A stretch of 64,000 nt of DNA from Ziziphus jujuba (GCF_031755915.1 NC_083389.1:21203001-21267000); one strand, 5' to 3'. Counted from the stretch's first letter, positions 1-10,934 are shown. Notes: generated from the letters alone by a model not told the origin. Numbers and translations: made by a program.

Positions 1-903
1 CCGGGAAGCATGAAATGGTTCCAATGATTTATGGGTTCAATACATATGCCTAAGAGGTCATGGAATCAAGTTAAAGCAGCCTCAAATGAAATCAAAAAGG
101 GCTTGTACGGACAACATCAACAATTTGGCCGAATTTGCTGTATTGCTTGCTGGCTTTACTGTATTTTACTGTTTTAGCCTTTTCTTATTTTTCCAAGCAT
201 GGGCAACGTGTGGGACTTCATATTCAGCTTATTTGGCATCCTAAAAAGCATCTAGAAGCTGATTTAAAGCTAAAAGAGGTCAAAGATTGATCAAATTCAA
301 CTTGATAAAAAAGCTAGCATTTTTAGTTTCCTAATTTGTTTTTACTTTTTGTTTTAGGAAACTACCATTACTTTTAGGTTTTTATTTATTTATTTTCTGG
401 ATAAATAACTTTAGGAAGGTTTTTATTTTATTATTTCCATTGTAAATTAATTAATTCCTAATTCAAAATAAAGGAATTAATTAATCAAATTTAGTTTAGG
501 AAACTTAGTTTAGGACATATTAGAATTCGGTCAAGTTTCCTAATTCCTATAGGAGTCCGGTTTTGAATTAATTTTTTAGGGTTTTTTTTCTTTGTAATCT
601 TAGCCTATTTAAAGGCTTATTTTTTCAATATGAATACAACTTTGATTTGATTAAGAAAATACATGTGAGATTAATTATCTCTTTGTTCTTTGAGAACACC
701 TAAAACACCATTGGAGAATTGGTTGTTTTAGCTTGACTTATCAATAGGTTTTCCATCCCCTATTGTGGTGTCTACATTATACCAAGGTTTCTAACCACAG
801 GTTGGTTAGGGATTGAGGTCCATTCCATTAGAACTTGAACTTAATTAAAGATCCGGGCTAATATAATACGGGTTTAGGAGCAGGTTGTCCTAGGTTCGTA
901 TCA
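1..903 (+). repeat. CRML LTR, left part cut by window edge
   Basis: Long terminal repeat of the CRM-like Gypsy family. The sequence matches the interior of the complete LTRs at 23754-24888 and 28541-29609 and ends with the family terminus TTCGTATCA. Immediately after it the sequence is reverse transcriptase coding DNA with no primer-binding site or leader. The simplest reading is therefore a solo LTR, or the 3' end of an element, inserted into the RT gene of the next copy (H1). The five bases after the LTR (TAATG) would be the right-hand target duplication; the left one is outside the window. It carries the TATTTAAAGG TATA-like motif near 605-615. Confidence 0.85.
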
Positions 904-1205
904 TAATGCATCCATTTATTGGTAAATTTGTGGTTGTTTATTTTGATGATATTTTGGTGTATAGCCGAAACTTGGATGAGCATGTGGATCAACTTAGGCA
1001 AGTTTTGCAAGTTATTAGAGAGGAAAGATTGTTTGCTAACATAAACAAATGTTATTTGTGCAAAGATGAACTTGTTTTTCTAGGATTTGTAGTAAGTGCT
1101 GCAGGAATCAAAGTGGATCAAGCTAAAGTGCAAGCAATCAAAGAGTGGCCGGTTCCTAGAACAATCACCCAAGTGATTTTAGCATGGATTGGCAAGTTTT
1201 TATAG
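904..1205 (+). pseudogene. reverse transcriptase fragment (fingers/palm end, YFDD)
   Basis: C-terminal half of the Gypsy reverse transcriptase domain. The protein begins [20 protein letters not shown], which contains the catalytic YFDD box, and continues through the [14 protein letters not shown] segment typical of plant Gypsy RT. Everything before the YFDD block is missing because an LTR sits at this point. A frameshift near 1170-1190 moves the conserved [10 protein letters not shown] connection into the next frame, which starts at 1189. The nearly complete relative is at 52239-52820 on the other strand. This is a broken gene, not a functional CDS. Confidence 0.9.
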
Positions 1206-1782
1206 AAGATTTGTCAAGGATTTTAGCACCATAGCTGCACTTTTGAATGAAGTTGTCAAGAAGAATGTTGGCTTTAAATGGGGGGAAGTACAAGAAAAAT
1301 CTTTTAATTTGTTGAAAGAAAAATTGTGTAATGCACCTTTATTAGTTTTGCCAAATTTTTCTAAGACTTTTGAAATTGAGTGCGATGCTTCGGGTACAGG
1401 TATTGGAGCTGTCTTACTGCAAGAAGGAAGACCCATAGCCTACTTTAGTGAAAAATTAAATGGAGCTGCACTAAACTACCCGACATATGACAAGGAGATG
1501 TATGCTTTGGTGAGGGCTTTGGAGACGTGGCAGCATTATCTCATGCTAAAGGAGTTTGTGATTCATACGGATCATGAGCCTTTGAAGCATATTAAGGGTC
1601 AAGGAAAGCTCAACCGACGGCATGCCAAGTGGATTGAATTTATTGAACCCTTTCCGTATGTGATCCGCTACAAAAAAGGTAAGGAAAATGTGGTTGCCGA
1701 TGCATTATCGCGAAGGTATGTACTCTTTTCTACCTTAGATGCTAGGTTGCTTCGATTTGAACAATTGAAAGAACTTTATTAG
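1189..1782 (+). pseudogene. RNase H domain of H1
   Basis: RNase H of the Gypsy pol, which degrades the RNA strand during reverse transcription. The frame opens at [16 protein letters not shown] (RT-RH connection). The expected acidic residues are visible in [33 protein letters not shown] and [15 protein letters not shown] at 1780-1782 replaces a sense codon after EQLKELY; the frame then continues as HDSDFGEIFRT. The first Met in the frame is a TTG used only as an ORF opening, so this is an internal piece of a polyprotein and has no start of its own. Confidence 0.9.
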
Positions 1783-3243
1783 CATGATAGTGACTTTGGA
1801 GAAATTTTTAGAACCTGTTTGAAACTATGGATTTAATAATGTTTACATATTTGAGGGGTATTTGTTTAAGGAAACAAACTTTGTGTGCCTAATTGTAGCA
1901 TTAGGGAATTATTGGTTCGGGAAGGACATGGGGGTGGTTTAATGGGTCATTTTGGTGTTTTAAAAACTTTATCCTTGCTGCAAGAACATTTTTATTGGCC
2001 TAACATGAGGAGAGATGTTGAGAGAATTTGTGAAAGATGTTTGAAGTGCCGAAAAACAAAATCAACATTGAAGCCACATGGATTGTATAAGCCTTTGCCG
2101 ATTCCTACCTATCCTTGGGTAGATTTGTCTATGGATTTTATTCTTGGTTTGCCTAGGTCAAGGACAGGTAAGGATTCAATATTTGTTGAAGTAGATTAGT
2201 TTTGTAAGATGGCACATTTTATTGCATGTAATAAAATTGATGATGCATGCAATGTTGCTAATTTATTTTTCAAGGAAATTATGAGATTGCATGGAATGCC
2301 AAGAACTATTGTTTCGGATAGGGATGCTAAGTTCTTAAGTTATTTTTGGAAAACTTTGTTGGCTAAGTTAGGTGCTAAGCTTTTATTTTCAACTACTTGC
2401 CACCCACAAACAGATGGGCAAACTGAAGTTGTGAACCTTGTCCGCTTTGTTATGTGCTTTAATTAGTAGAAATTTGAGAACTTGGGAAGAATGTTTACCA
2501 CATGTTGAATTTGCTTATAATATATCTTTACAGTCAGCTACTAAATATACACCATTTGAAATTGTTTATGGTTTTAATCCTTTGAATCCATTAGATCAAC
2601 ACCTTTACCTTTGAGTGAGTGTGCTAATCTAGATGGAAAATAAAAAGCTGATTTTGTAAAACAGATTCATGAGAAGACAAAGGCAAATATTGAGAGGAGG
2701 ACTGAGCAATATGCAAAGGTGGCTAATCAAGGCTGAAAACCAATGGTCTTTGAACCTGGAGATTGGGTGTGGCTGCGTTTGAGGAAAGAAAGATTTCCCG
2801 AACAAAGGAAATCAAAACTCATGCCGAGGGGTGATGGACCTTTTCAAGTTTTGGAAAGGATAAATGACAATGCCTACAAACTTGATCTACCAGGTGAGTA
2901 TAATGTTAGTGCCACCTTCAATGTTGCTGATTTGTCTCCTTTTGCTGCAGGTGATAACTTTGATTTAAGGGCAAATCCTTTTCAAGAGGAGGGGAATGAT
3001 GCGAATCCGCCCGAGCTCGTACAACCGATAACTCACTGGGGTACTGATCCGATACGGATGAAGACTGGACCGATCACTAGGGCTCAAGCTAAGAGGTTTA
3101 AGGACAACCTTGCTGCCTTTATCAAGAAAGTAATTCATTCTCAAAAGGGCTTGTCCATACCTGAAGATAAAAGACCTGTTTTAAGCATCCAAGTGGTGGA
3201 GGCTGATACATCGGACACCGATACATCAGACATTTTATATTAG
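1783..3243 (+). pseudogene. integrase of H1, with tail encoded inside the LTR
   Basis: Integrase, which joins the cDNA ends to target DNA. In order: HHCC zinc-binding module (GHGGGLMGH ... CERCLKC, about 1920-2055), catalytic core with D at WVDLSMDF, D at IVSDRDAKF and E at [11 protein letters not shown] (2085-2440), and the C-terminal GDWVWLRLRKERF module (2743-2990). The reading frame runs through the polypurine tract into the LTR and ends at 3243 after GPITRAQAKRFKDNLA. There are stops near 1830-1870, at 2197 (inside VEVD*FCKM) and near 2464, and a frameshift between 2440 and 2743, so it cannot be functional. Confidence 0.88.
2983..2996 (+). other. polypurine tract of H1
   Basis: Purine run CAAGAGGAGGGGAA lies directly against the LTR start TGATGCGAATCC. 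In LTR elements this tract primes plus-strand DNA synthesis, and its position fixes the LTR 5' edge. The same tract adjoins LTR starts at 28541, 42574 (minus) and 50419 (minus). Confidence 0.88.
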
Positions 3244-3907
3244 ACACCCATGCCTCAGACATCTGACCTCGGACTTTGGACATCAGACATAACTTAGTTT
3301 GGACATCAGGCAGACATAAGTTAGCTCGGACATCAGGCAGACATAAGTCAGCTTAGTTGTCAAACTAGTCAACTCGTTTTCTAATTTGTGTTTAACTTTT
3401 TTTTTGGTTTTTATTTATTTATTTGTTGGACAAATAAGTTTAGGAAAGTTATTATTTTATTGTAAATTAATTAATTCCTACTTCAAAATAAGGGAATTAA
3501 TTAATCCAAATTAGATTAGGAAAGGATGTGAAATTAGGCAATTTTCTAATTGGATTCTATGTTGGCCAAAATTTCCTAATCCTTTTAGGGTTTTATTTTG
3601 TTCATTCAAAGCCTATTTAAAGGTTTATTTTTTTAATGAGAAAAGAAGCTTGAATTTTATACAGAAAATTATTTGTGAGATTGAATTCTCTTTGTTCTTT
3701 TGAACACCTATAACACCATTAGTGAATGAGTCTTTTAGTTTGACTTATCAATAGGCCTTCCATCACCTATTGTGGCATCTTCATTATATACCAAGGTTTC
3801 TAATCACAGGTTGGTTAGGGGTCAAGGTGACCACTAGAACTTGAACATAATTAGATCCGGGCTAATATAATACGGGTTGAGGAGCAGGTCGTCCTAGGTT
3901 CGTATTA
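2997..3907 (+). repeat. 3' LTR of H1 (short variant, 911 bp)
   Basis: LTR starting TGATGCGAATCC and ending TTCGTATTA (one base off the family TTCGTATCA). It is about 220 bp shorter than the ~1,135 bp LTRs of E2 and E4. The family section between the pol stop and the AAACTAGTTTCC region is replaced by a short tandem array of GACATCAGGCAG-type units. The first ~245 bases encode the C-terminus of pol. Confidence 0.88.
3205..3355 (+). repeat. degenerate tandem array in the H1 LTR
   Basis: Repeated GACATCAG/GACATCGGAC words, ending with two close copies of a ~27 bp unit containing GGACATCAGGCAGACATAAG. The array spans the last pol codons (SDTDTSD) and the stop. Other LTRs of the family do not have it. 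Confidence 0.75.
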
Positions 3908-4668
3908 GAAGTAAATAAACAAGTCAAGGTAAAATTTAGCATTGATAAATATGTGGATGTTGTTTTATGTGATTTTATACCTATGCATGCTGGACATATT
4001 TTATTAGGAAGACCATGGAAATTTGATAAAGATACTATACATTATGGTCGAGGAAATGCTATTGTTTTTAAATTTAAGGGAAAGAAGATTAAGCTTAATC
4101 CATTGACTCCAAAAAAGGTATTTAGAGACCAACTGCAAATGCAGCAAAGGAGAGAGACCGAAGGGCTAAAGGAAAAGGCAAGCATGGCACCCAGGGCTTC
4201 ACCAAGTGTAAAAGAAGGTAAGGCCGACCCATCCAACCAAGGTAAGCTTACCAAAACCAAAATTAAGGGGAAGAGTGGGGAGAAAGCCAAGAGAGAGAGA
4301 AAGGGTGAGAAAGCCGAAAGTGAGGGAAAAGGAGTGGTGGCCGAGAGAAGTAAAGAAAAAGAGTGGTAAGAGAAGAAAATAAAAAATTTTATGTTTGTTT
4401 AGGTGATATTAATAAAGCATTTTTGAGTAAGAAACCTATGCTGGTCATGATTTATAAAGATGCTTATTTAAATCATCGAACTAACCTTGAAGAGCTTAAA
4501 TTTCCAGGTTCTATTTCTTATGTTTTGTAGGAAGTGGATGACATCTTTCCAGAGGAAATTCCTAGTGGTTTACCACATGTTCGAGGGATTGAACATCAAA
4601 TTGAGTTTATTCCTAAAGCTACAATTCCTAATAGGCCTACATATAGAAGCAATCCTGAGAAGATGAAG
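3908..4668 (+). pseudogene. CRML copy H0: protease end, linker and start of RT
   Basis: Continuation of the element that H1 invaded. It encodes the late protease region (VKFSIDKYVDVVLCDFIPMHAGHILLGRPW), a lysine/glutamate-rich linker to about 4369, and after stops and a frameshift the RT-preceding segment (GDINKAFLSKKPMLVMIYKD ... EEIPSGLPHVRGIEHQIEFIP). It stops at RSNPEK near 4660, where an LTR follows, so the RT core, RNase H and integrase are missing. The 3' LTR directly after it suggests an internal deletion from RT to the LTR edge. The gag half is left of the H1 insertion and outside the window. Confidence 0.85.
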
Positions 4669-6201
4669 TGATGAGAATCAGCTTGTACCTGTACAATCAA
4701 CTACACGCTGGGGTACTGATCCTGTGCAGCTTAAAATAGAACCAATTACTAGGGCACAAGCTAAAAGCTTAAGGATAATCTGGTTAGCTTCATACAAGGT
4801 GTTATTAAATCTCAATAAGGTATGATAATACCCAAAGATTTAAAGCTTGTACTGTGCATCCAAGTTATTAAGGTAGAAATGGACCCTGGATGCTGTTTTG
4901 GTGCATCTATGAACATGATTAGGCTCACTAAGGGGCCATGAAATCATGCCAAGGTAGAAGCAAGGCTGACCATACAACACATTTGTGCATAGAGATCAAC
5001 ATGGCCAGATTTTGACTGTTTTGCCATTAGGAAGGACTTTTCTTGCAATGCAAGCAAGCTTTGATCATTTCAATCAATGGCAACATGTAGGGACCAGTTG
5101 TAGTCCTACTAGGCATCCTATACTGCATATTGGATGTGATTTGGAGCCTAAACTAACTGGTGATTGGACAAAGACAACTTATTTGGAAAAATAGTAAACT
5201 AGTTTCCTAATTTGAACATTTGACTTTTGTTTTGGAAAATTAGTCTTTTATTTTGATTTTTATTTATTTCTTTGCCGAACAAATCACTTTAGGAAGGTTG
5301 ATAATTTATTATTTCAATTGTAAATTAATTAATTCCTATTTCAAAAATTAAGGCATTAATTAATCCAAATTGAATGAGATTGGGATCCCCAAGAGGCCAT
5401 AAAATCATGTCAAGGCAAAAGCAAGAATAGCCAAACAACACATTTATAGACAATCCTTCCAATTGGCCGAAAATTACCAATATGACGCTGAGATGGATTT
5501 TTCTTGTCTTCCAAGTAAGTTTTTTTATTCCAATCAAAGGCAACATATGGGAACCAATATTAATCCTATTTGGCATCCTACATGGCATATTGAAGTTGAT
5601 TTGTAGCCTAAACTAGCTTATGATAGGACAAAGACAGCTTAGTTGCAAAACTAGTTAGCTAGTTTCCTAATATGAAATTTGACTTTTGTTTTAGGAAATT
5701 AGTCTTTTATTTTGATTTTTATTTATTTATTTACTGGAAATTAGGAAGGTTAATACTTTATTATTTATGTTGTAAATTAATTAATTCCTATTCTAAAGTT
5801 AAGGAATTAATTAATCCTACTTAGATTAGGAAAGTAAAGAAAAATCGGCCACGTCATGTTTCTTAAACCTGTGGCTGATTTTTCTAATGTGTTTTAGGGT
5901 TTTTATTTTGTAAACCTTTGTCTATTTAAGGGCTTATTTTAAATGAGAAGACAACTTTGATATTATATAGAAATTTATTTTGTGGGAAAGAATTCTCTTT
6001 ATTCTCTTTGAACACCTAAAACACTTAATAAAATGACCTATCAATAAGACATCCATCATCTATTGTGGCGTGTTCATCATATATCAATGTTTCTAGTCAC
6101 AAGTTGATTAGGGGTCAAGGTGACCATTAGAATTTGAACTTAATTACGATCTGGGCTAATATAATATGTGTTTAGGAGTAAGTCGACTTAGGTTCGTATC
6201 A
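4669..6201 (+). repeat. 3' LTR of H0 with internal ~440 bp duplication
   Basis: LTR starting TGATGAGAATCAGC and ending TTCGTATCA. At 1,533 bp it is longer than the family norm because its middle is present twice (about 4930-5375 and 5387-5825): each copy runs from a GGCCAT.AAATCATG.CAAGG word to the AATTAATTAATCC word. The copies differ at many positions, so the doubling is old or arose by recombination between two different LTRs. The pol-tail reading (VPVQSTTRWGTDP ... PITRAQAK) is visible at the left end. The flanking DNA from 6202 is unrelated to the element, so this is probably the true outer end. Confidence 0.8.
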
Positions 6202-6204
6202 AGG

Positions 6205-6304
6205 TACTTTAGCTTTCGGCCAGGTTCATTAGACTTCGGGCATGTGTGTTAACTTTCAAGCAGGTATTGCATTTTTTGGACAGGTTATCTAAATCCTTCA
6301 AGAG
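6205..6304 (+). repeat. 20-bp minisatellite, five units
   Basis: Five consecutive units of exactly 20 bp with consensus TNNNTTANNYTTYRGGCAGG begin just beyond the H0 LTR. Related units occur in inverted orientation at 8023-8183. Confidence 0.75.
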
Positions 6305-7613
6305 ACTGTATATATATTTATATTTATGTAGAAAATATAAATAAATTTACATCGATTATAGATAGTGATGACATTATCAAAGTTACCATTAAGACCTCAA
6401 CTGTTCGATTTTTCTCTATGTACACTTTCAAATGTTAATTACTATATTAAAAAACGTCTTACAATTTATTGGTTATTAGCAGTAGAAGTTATATCTGTAT
6501 ATTTTCTAGATATAAAATAGTAGATTGTATGATTTATGGTCTAAGACTCATGTTCATTATTAGTAGTACAAGTTGTATTTGTATATGTTCATGAATATAC
6601 CATACCCATGAATATTCTGTGTGTAAGTTTAGATAAATCATTTTCTACTATCATTTGATGAGTTTTTAATTCATATGTGATATTTGCGCATGTGATATTA
6701 TTTGTTTATATTTTTATGTATTTTATGATGATATTATGAGAAATTTGTATACCTTTTATGGCACATTATTTATTTATTTATTTTGTTCTATCAACAGTAT
6801 TTGACAAATTCATCTAATTATTTTATTTACTTTACTTTGTGAATTTACTGGAGTGTTACAATATTTATATTTTATTATATTTATTTAAGATTATTGCTAT
6901 TTTATAATGGTAATAATGAAATATCATGTTGGAATTTACTATGACCAATTTGTTATTTTAGCCCATGAAATTCATGAAAGATTGGACTAACTTAAATGGA
7001 ATAATTAAAATTTGAATTCCATGGGATTCGATTATATTTTTATTGGAGAGAATATTTCCGTCATATACTATTGATAAAAATTATTTATGAACCATTGATA
7101 TTATTGAAAAAATAAAGAATTTTTGGAAGATTGTTTAAACAATATTTCTAATCATTCATTGATGTGAATGTTAAAATATTTATTATCTCCTGAAGTTGAT
7201 GTTATTAGACATGGTCATTTTATATCATAACCATTTAATATAAGATTATCGGCACGTATACATCCTCCAAATATTATTATAAGGAAGGCAAAATTAATGG
7301 GTACATTATACGTTTGAAATTGGAGTGGAATGTTATTGGTTTTATAATTGGAGTGGAATGTTATTGGTTTTATACTTATTGTACATTCAAATATTTTATT
7401 TCCATGTGATAAGGCTTAAAAGCAAGAGAAAATGAAATTTAAATGATAAATTTATATATATGATCAAATGAAAATATGATGCAATTTTAAATGCAAATGC
7501 TTGATCTTGAATATCAAATGTTGAACAAATGGAAATCTCTAAAATTGATCTTATAGATTTGATGAGAAAATAGAATTGTTTTTCTTAAATTAGCATTTAT
7601 TATTTATTTTTAT
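6305..7613. other. AT-rich DNA without recognisable gene
   Basis: No ORF of interest, no retrotransposon domain and no RNA gene seen. It contains short TA runs and one exact 28-bp direct duplication (annotated separately). It could be old LTR sequence, but I cannot name a family. Confidence 0.6.
7319..7374. repeat. perfect 28-bp tandem duplication
   Basis: Two adjacent identical 28-bp copies (7319-7346 and 7347-7374), each starting ATTGGAGTGG and ending GGTTTTATA. Two exact copies point to recent replication slippage. Confidence 0.9.
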
Positions 7614-8022
7614 TGTTAGCACCCATTCAGGATTCTTTTTCGAAACCCCAGATAAGCTCTGATCCCAGAGGAAACCCTACTGGACCATTTTACGAAAAAT
7701 CCAGCAGCATCTCCCTTAAAGGTAGAGCATGCCCCAAAAATTTCCTACACGAAAATATACTTCTATACAGTACTACCTTATCCTTCCATCCTTATTATAC
7801 ATAATTCCATAGTTGGTAGCACTTCGATAAAAATATAAGAACATATATATTAAAAATAGTTTAATAACTAGAGATACCTTTAGATATTCATGTTCACCCA
7901 CACCACTCACTTAGTGCCTTACTACATTTCAATATTGTTTTATAAACATACCAATGTATAATGTAAGTAGGAGGGTAATAAAATAACAAGAATAATAGTA
8001 ATATAAATAACAATAATAACTT

Positions 8023-8183
8023 AACTTGCTCGAAAGCTTCCACACTTGTCCAAGGGCTAACATATTTGTTCGAAGGTTTATATACTTGCTCCGAAGAGTA
8101 ACACTTGTCCAAGGGTTATTGTACTTGCCCGATGGCTATTATTCCTGTCCGTAGACTGTAATACTTGCCCGAAGGCTATCGTA
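8023..8183 (-). repeat. 20-21 bp minisatellite, about eight units
   Basis: Degenerate units such as ACTTGCCCGAAGGCTATCGT repeat about every 20-21 bp. Read on the minus strand they match the 20-bp units at 6205-6304, so the two arrays are inverted relative to each other. Confidence 0.8.
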
Positions 8184-8800
8184 TAATCATAATAATAATA
8201 ATAATAATTGATAATAATAATAACAACAACAACAATAATAATAATAATAACAACCATGTTGATAACCATAATAATAATCATAAAGTACCAATAATAAAAA
8301 TAGTAACAACAATAATAATAATGATAATAATAATAATAAATAATGGAAATAACAATAAAAATAATCATAATAAATAATAATAACAAATACAACAACAATA
8401 ATAATAAAAACAACAATGATATTAATGATGATGATAATAATGATAATGATGATCATAATAATAATAATAATAATAACAATAATTAATAAATAAATAAATA
8501 ATAATAACAATAATAACAATATTAATAACAACAATAATATTAATGATAGTAATAATAGCATTAATAAAAATAATAATAACAAAATAATAACAATAATAAT
8601 ATTAATAACAATAAAAATATTATTGAGTTATTAACGACAAATAAAGATAATTCCATAAGTATTAATGATGTTAATAATAATAATAAAAATAAGAATAATA
8701 ATAACAAATAAGGGTAAAATAAAATAAAATAGGAAATCAAAATCATGAATAGATAAAATAAAATAAAATAAAATAAAGTAAAATCAAATTTTAAAATTAT
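8184..8800. repeat. long AAT/AAC trinucleotide microsatellite
   Basis: About 600 bp of AAT with interspersed AAC, GAT and CAT triplets, passing into AAAAT repeats near 8705-8785. The many interruptions indicate age. Confidence 0.95.
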
Positions 8801-9917
8801 AAATATATTATAAAATATGCAACTTGATGCGGAGACATACACAATACCATATAGCATGCTAATACACAATCCCTTTATATCAGCTGTTGTCAGAACCTTA
8901 CTACCAATACAGTATGGGATGATTGCCTATAATGGTCGTCTAACTCCCTTGGCTAGAGTCACGGGGCTAAGCTGCTCATGGATTTCGTCGGATTGTTACC
9001 TCGTACGGTGTGGTATATACAAACATAATATAACATAGCATACATATATATATATATATATATGGGATATATGAAAAGATACTTGATGCACCATATGATA
9101 TACCAGTGGTGCCTGACAGTACTTGGCATCTTGAGTGCTATCTGATGGAGAGGTTAAAGTGAGAAACCTGCATTCGATTACCTTGGCGTCTTGTGGCCCC
9201 GATTGCTTATAATCTGCCATGGCGAAATAGTCATCCTTCGACTGTGAGGGAGATTGATTCTCACTGTACACTATATGTGCCATATCTTGGGCCCATAGCT
9301 TTCATAAGATGGCTATACATATATGCACGTTAATCCATAATGACAGCCATCTTAAGGCCAAAGGAGAGATGATTAGTACTCAATTTGTATTATACCTACC
9401 TACTCTCACAAGGACGACCATGAATGTAACTTGCGCGCTGATCCATAATAACCACCTACCACTAAAGAGGGGGGCAACTACTGCACACTGTGTAAATGTA
9501 CTTGCTAGCCTTCAGATCCATGACACTGACATGATAGCTATAATAAACAACTATCTACAGGATGATCATACATACTTGTGCGTTATTATACAATACCGAA
9601 CACAAGTACTATATAGTGCATCTAGAAACTATAAAATTTAATAATATTATAAATATAAAATTTTGATAAATAAAACCGTATTTGTACGCTTCTACAGATC
9701 CATAAAATCCACAATTCTTGTTTAAATAATTGCATAGATTCGATGATTCTATAAAATTAGTTATTAACAAACTAATTTCAATCTCATAAATATTCAAATA
9801 CGCAAATATATATTTTATACATTAAAAATAATTATTCTTCTTCAATCATTAAAATTTATTTATAAAAAATTTACACTAACTTATATAAACTTCACAGATA
9901 ATTCAATTTCATAGAAA

Positions 9918-10934
9918 TGTTGAAAAGGTGGTAATCTTGCCACCTTGTGCAAGCCAAAATCCACCAAGGTTTGCATCATCTTTCTTTCTCATAAAAAATA
10001 TTTTGTTGAATGTCTTAAAGCAATATTTATGTCTATGTTTTTAGTTCCTTTTAATTTCTTTTGAATGCCTAAGTTTTGTTGTATTTAGCTTAGGAATTGT
10101 TGAATTTGTTTTGTAAAATGGCCATGTGCCGGAAATTATGTTTCCAGCAACATAGGTCCATTGCAGGGGCTGCTATATTTTCGTTTATTTGAACCAGGTT
10201 ATGGTTTCTTGATATGTTGTAATAGGAATGGAAAAGAAAATATAGCAAAAAAAATGACTCAAAAGGACTTGGGAAGCCCAAGATATACATGTTGCAAGTT
10301 GGCATAACTGCTGAGATTTCTAGCAGTTATGGCCCATAGGTTTGAAATGAATTAGAGGCCTTATCCAATTCTTTTTGACCTGATGTTCTGTAGATTTCAT
10401 CTTTAAAATTTCAATATGCCACATGTCAAAATTCAAGCAGTTTGGATGAAGATATCCTAGCCTTCCATCAGCTCAAAGTAGCATTACCAGATTTGGTGGA
10501 GACAGTTTTGAAGTTCAAAATCTCACCAACCTTTGCAACATTTGTGCACTCACAGGTGAGCTGGTGGTTGAACGGTTATATATAAGAATTTTGAGTGGGA
10601 AATATGTAATTTTTGAATTTTAAAGACTTCTATTTGGTCTCACACACTTCACATATATGAGACAAGTTTTGTATTTATATAATGCAATAAATGAATGAAA
10701 TGAAATGATGAATTATGCTGTCTAGTTTTGTGTGGCCTACTCTTAGCATCTTCTCTTCTTCTTCATCTTTTACTTCTTCTTCCTTCCAAACAAAAACTCT
10801 AACAAACCTCAATATCACCATACCAAAAACAAAAACACTAAACCAAAAATCGGATCAAAGGTTGTGTACAAGACTAACATCTTATGTACAACACTCTTGG
10901 CCAAGTGAACCTAAAACCACGCCAAACTCCAACA
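9918..10934 (+). repeat. solo Copia LTR (TGTTG...CAACA)
   Basis: Starts TGTTGAAAAGGTGG and ends CCAAACTCCAACA, a 1,017-bp LTR with a short inverted terminal repeat TGTTG/CAACA. It resembles the C3 Copia LTR (59008-59992) at its start and in the TTTCCAGCAACATA.GTCCA stretch. It matches the LTRs at 30277-32284 more closely, for example in the CTTGGCCAAGTGAACC end region. No coding region adjoins it, so it is a solo LTR. The flanks (AGAAA left, ATAAG right) do not give a clear 5-bp duplication. Confidence 0.82.

Larger units (their letters stand above)
904..3907 (+). mobile_element. CRML Gypsy copy H1, 3' half (RT, RH, IN, 3' LTR)
   Basis: Right-hand part of a Ty3/Gypsy element: RT from the YFDD region onward, RNase H, integrase, polypurine tract and 3' LTR. 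The domain order RT-RH-IN defines Gypsy. The wording of RT and IN ([15 protein letters not shown] connection, LRLRKERFPEQRKSKLMP integrase tail, GPITRAQAKRF terminus) resembles plant CRM-type chromoviruses. It is dead, with frameshifts and stops in each domain. It is inserted in the same orientation into the protease gene of H0, which resumes at 3908 directly after the LTR end; GAAGT at 3908-3912 is the presumed target duplication. Confidence 0.85.
7614..9917 (-). other. probable old LTR debris with simple repeats, no gene
   Basis: The left edge TGTTAGCACCC, followed by a segment with AAACCCTACTGGACC and AAAATCCAGCAGCATC, reads like the reverse complement of the R/U5 end of plant Gypsy LTRs. 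I know this style only from memory and cannot prove it. The rest holds the minisatellite, the AAT/AAC tract, a (TA)n run near 9043-9063 and AT-rich sequence. Long frames on the minus strand here (poly-Leu/Ile/Tyr) are translations of the trinucleotide repeat, not genes. Confidence 0.35.

Noticed and set aside
903..910. Internal deletion that fused an LTR directly to RT
   Set aside because: At first it looked like a deletion junction. Once the true LTR limits were fixed (TGATG..TTCGTATCA), insertion of an LTR into RT explains it without any deletion.
8078..8869. Long minus-strand frames rich in Leu, Ile and Tyr that look like membrane proteins
   Set aside because: They are translations of the AAT/AAC microsatellite; no start context, no domain, and low-complexity sequence throughout.
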